Shown here piece after piece: positions 5,372-5,785 of a stretch of DNA of 5,785 nt. A program made the position numbers and the translations under genes. This DNA comes from an uncultured Clostridia bacterium. GTDB lineage: Bacteria > Bacillota > Clostridia > HGM11514. The notes under the pieces were generated by a model. The model saw only the letters and a program-made list of their open reading frames with translations. It was not told the DNA's origin and did not search any database. Position 1 is the stretch's first letter; the number at the start of each line of letters is the position of its first letter. The DNA is taken from NCBI GenBank assembly GCA_902478725.1, contig CABSMD010000171.1:1-5785 (forward strand). Direction: 5' to 3'.

Positions 5372-5785
5372 GCCGTCGGTCATCACGAAAGTCCGAATCT
5401 CCCGGTTGGCTGTTTGGCCGATATGGATTGTGTTATCGAATTCAACGACAGCATCTGGGGCGAGCCTGACCCGTTTTACCAATACTCGCATCATCATTTT
5501 AGACGATCCGATATTCTCGTATTCTGCCGTTATTACCATGACATCGGCAGGTTTATGACCCGCGTTCCCCAGCTTTCCTTTTACCGTTATCTCCCCCTCT
5601 TGCAAGGAAGTAATTTTTGCAGCGTCTTTATAATAGGAGACTGGCTCGACAAGCGTGACATCACGGTAAACATCCAGCGTGTTTTCTTCTATTTCCTCTA
5701 CCAAGTCCAAAAGTTCCTGTTTTGCCGTATCGATCTCATTTTGTGAGGCGGACATGTTATTTAGAAGTTTGGCCGTGTTCTGCAT
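5327..5785 (-). CDS. Unrecognised protein, C-terminal part (coding region may continue past the window)
   Basis: An open frame of 152 residues runs from the window edge to a TAA at 5327-5329. The first visible codon is ATG, at the very edge, so it cannot be told whether this is the true start or an internal Met; no ribosome binding site is visible for the next Met (residue 11). Residues about 12-36 are charged and helical, probably a short coiled coil (EIDTAKQELLDLVEEIEEN). From about residue 64 onward the pattern looks like a beta-sandwich: ITVKGKLGNAG, then ADVMVITAEYENIG, then RLAPDAVVEFDN, reminiscent of FxLYD-type domains where GxLxNxG, AxxVxVxxxY and LxPGExxxF strands alternate. That resemblance is by eye only. 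There is no cysteine and no membrane segment in the visible part. Function unknown; an envelope or secreted accessory protein is one possibility if an N-terminal signal or anchor lies outside the window. Confidence 0.7.
   Translation of the reverse strand: MQNTAKLLNNMSASQNEIDTAKQELLDLVEEIEENTLDVYRDVTLVEPVSYYKDAAKITSLQEGEITVKGKLGNAGHKPADVMVITAEYENIGSSKMMMRVLVKRVRLAPDAVVEFDNTIHIGQTANREIRTFVMTDGLEAIGNVATLPGTS

Noticed and set aside
5259..5558. 99-codon plus-strand frame starting at ATG 5259
   Set aside because: The AAGGAG sequence is directly adjacent to this ATG, leaving no spacing, and most of the frame is antisense to the minus-strand gene at 5327-5785; no motif seen.

Overview
The window looks like part of the chromosome of an anaerobic, low-to-mid GC Firmicute, most likely a gut-type Clostridia member. 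The grounds are a ferredoxin-dependent 2-oxoacid oxidoreductase, strong AGGAGG-type ribosome binding sites, an ECF-transporter S component, and housekeeping-type sigma-A promoters. This is an inference from gene content and signals; no marker gene is present.

Layout. Positions 26-2606 (+) hold a tight four-gene operon for a 2-oxoacid:ferredoxin oxidoreductase in the order delta (2x[4Fe-4S] ferredoxin), alpha, beta (thiamine diphosphate subunit), gamma. The last three genes are adjacent or overlap by 1 to 8 nt. The operon ends at a near-perfect hairpin (2619-2658) that has T-runs on both strands and so also serves the convergent operon. Positions 2726-4168 (-) hold a two-gene operon: an ECF S component is transcribed first, then a nucleoside hydrolase 45 nt downstream. 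A near-consensus promoter (TTGACA, 17 bp, TATGAT) lies just upstream, with a 13-bp palindrome across the expected transcription start. Diverging from it, 4316-5068 (+) encodes an exonuclease III family AP endonuclease. Positions 5069-5326 hold no convincing gene but contain an imperfect hairpin, a strong bidirectional terminator and a tiny ORF with a good ribosome binding site. Positions 5327-5785 (-) hold the C-terminal end of an unrecognised protein whose 5' part may lie beyond the window.

How the genes work together. The oxidoreductase would oxidatively decarboxylate a 2-oxoacid (branched-chain 2-oxoacid or 2-oxoglutarate; the sequence does not settle which) to an acyl-CoA and pass the electrons to ferredoxin. 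The S component and nucleoside hydrolase look like an uptake-plus-cleavage salvage pair. Their pairing resembles the queuosine/queuine salvage arrangement described in gut Clostridia (ECF transporter plus dedicated nucleosidase), and this is the most interesting hypothesis in the window. The exonuclease III gene is an independent DNA-repair housekeeping gene.
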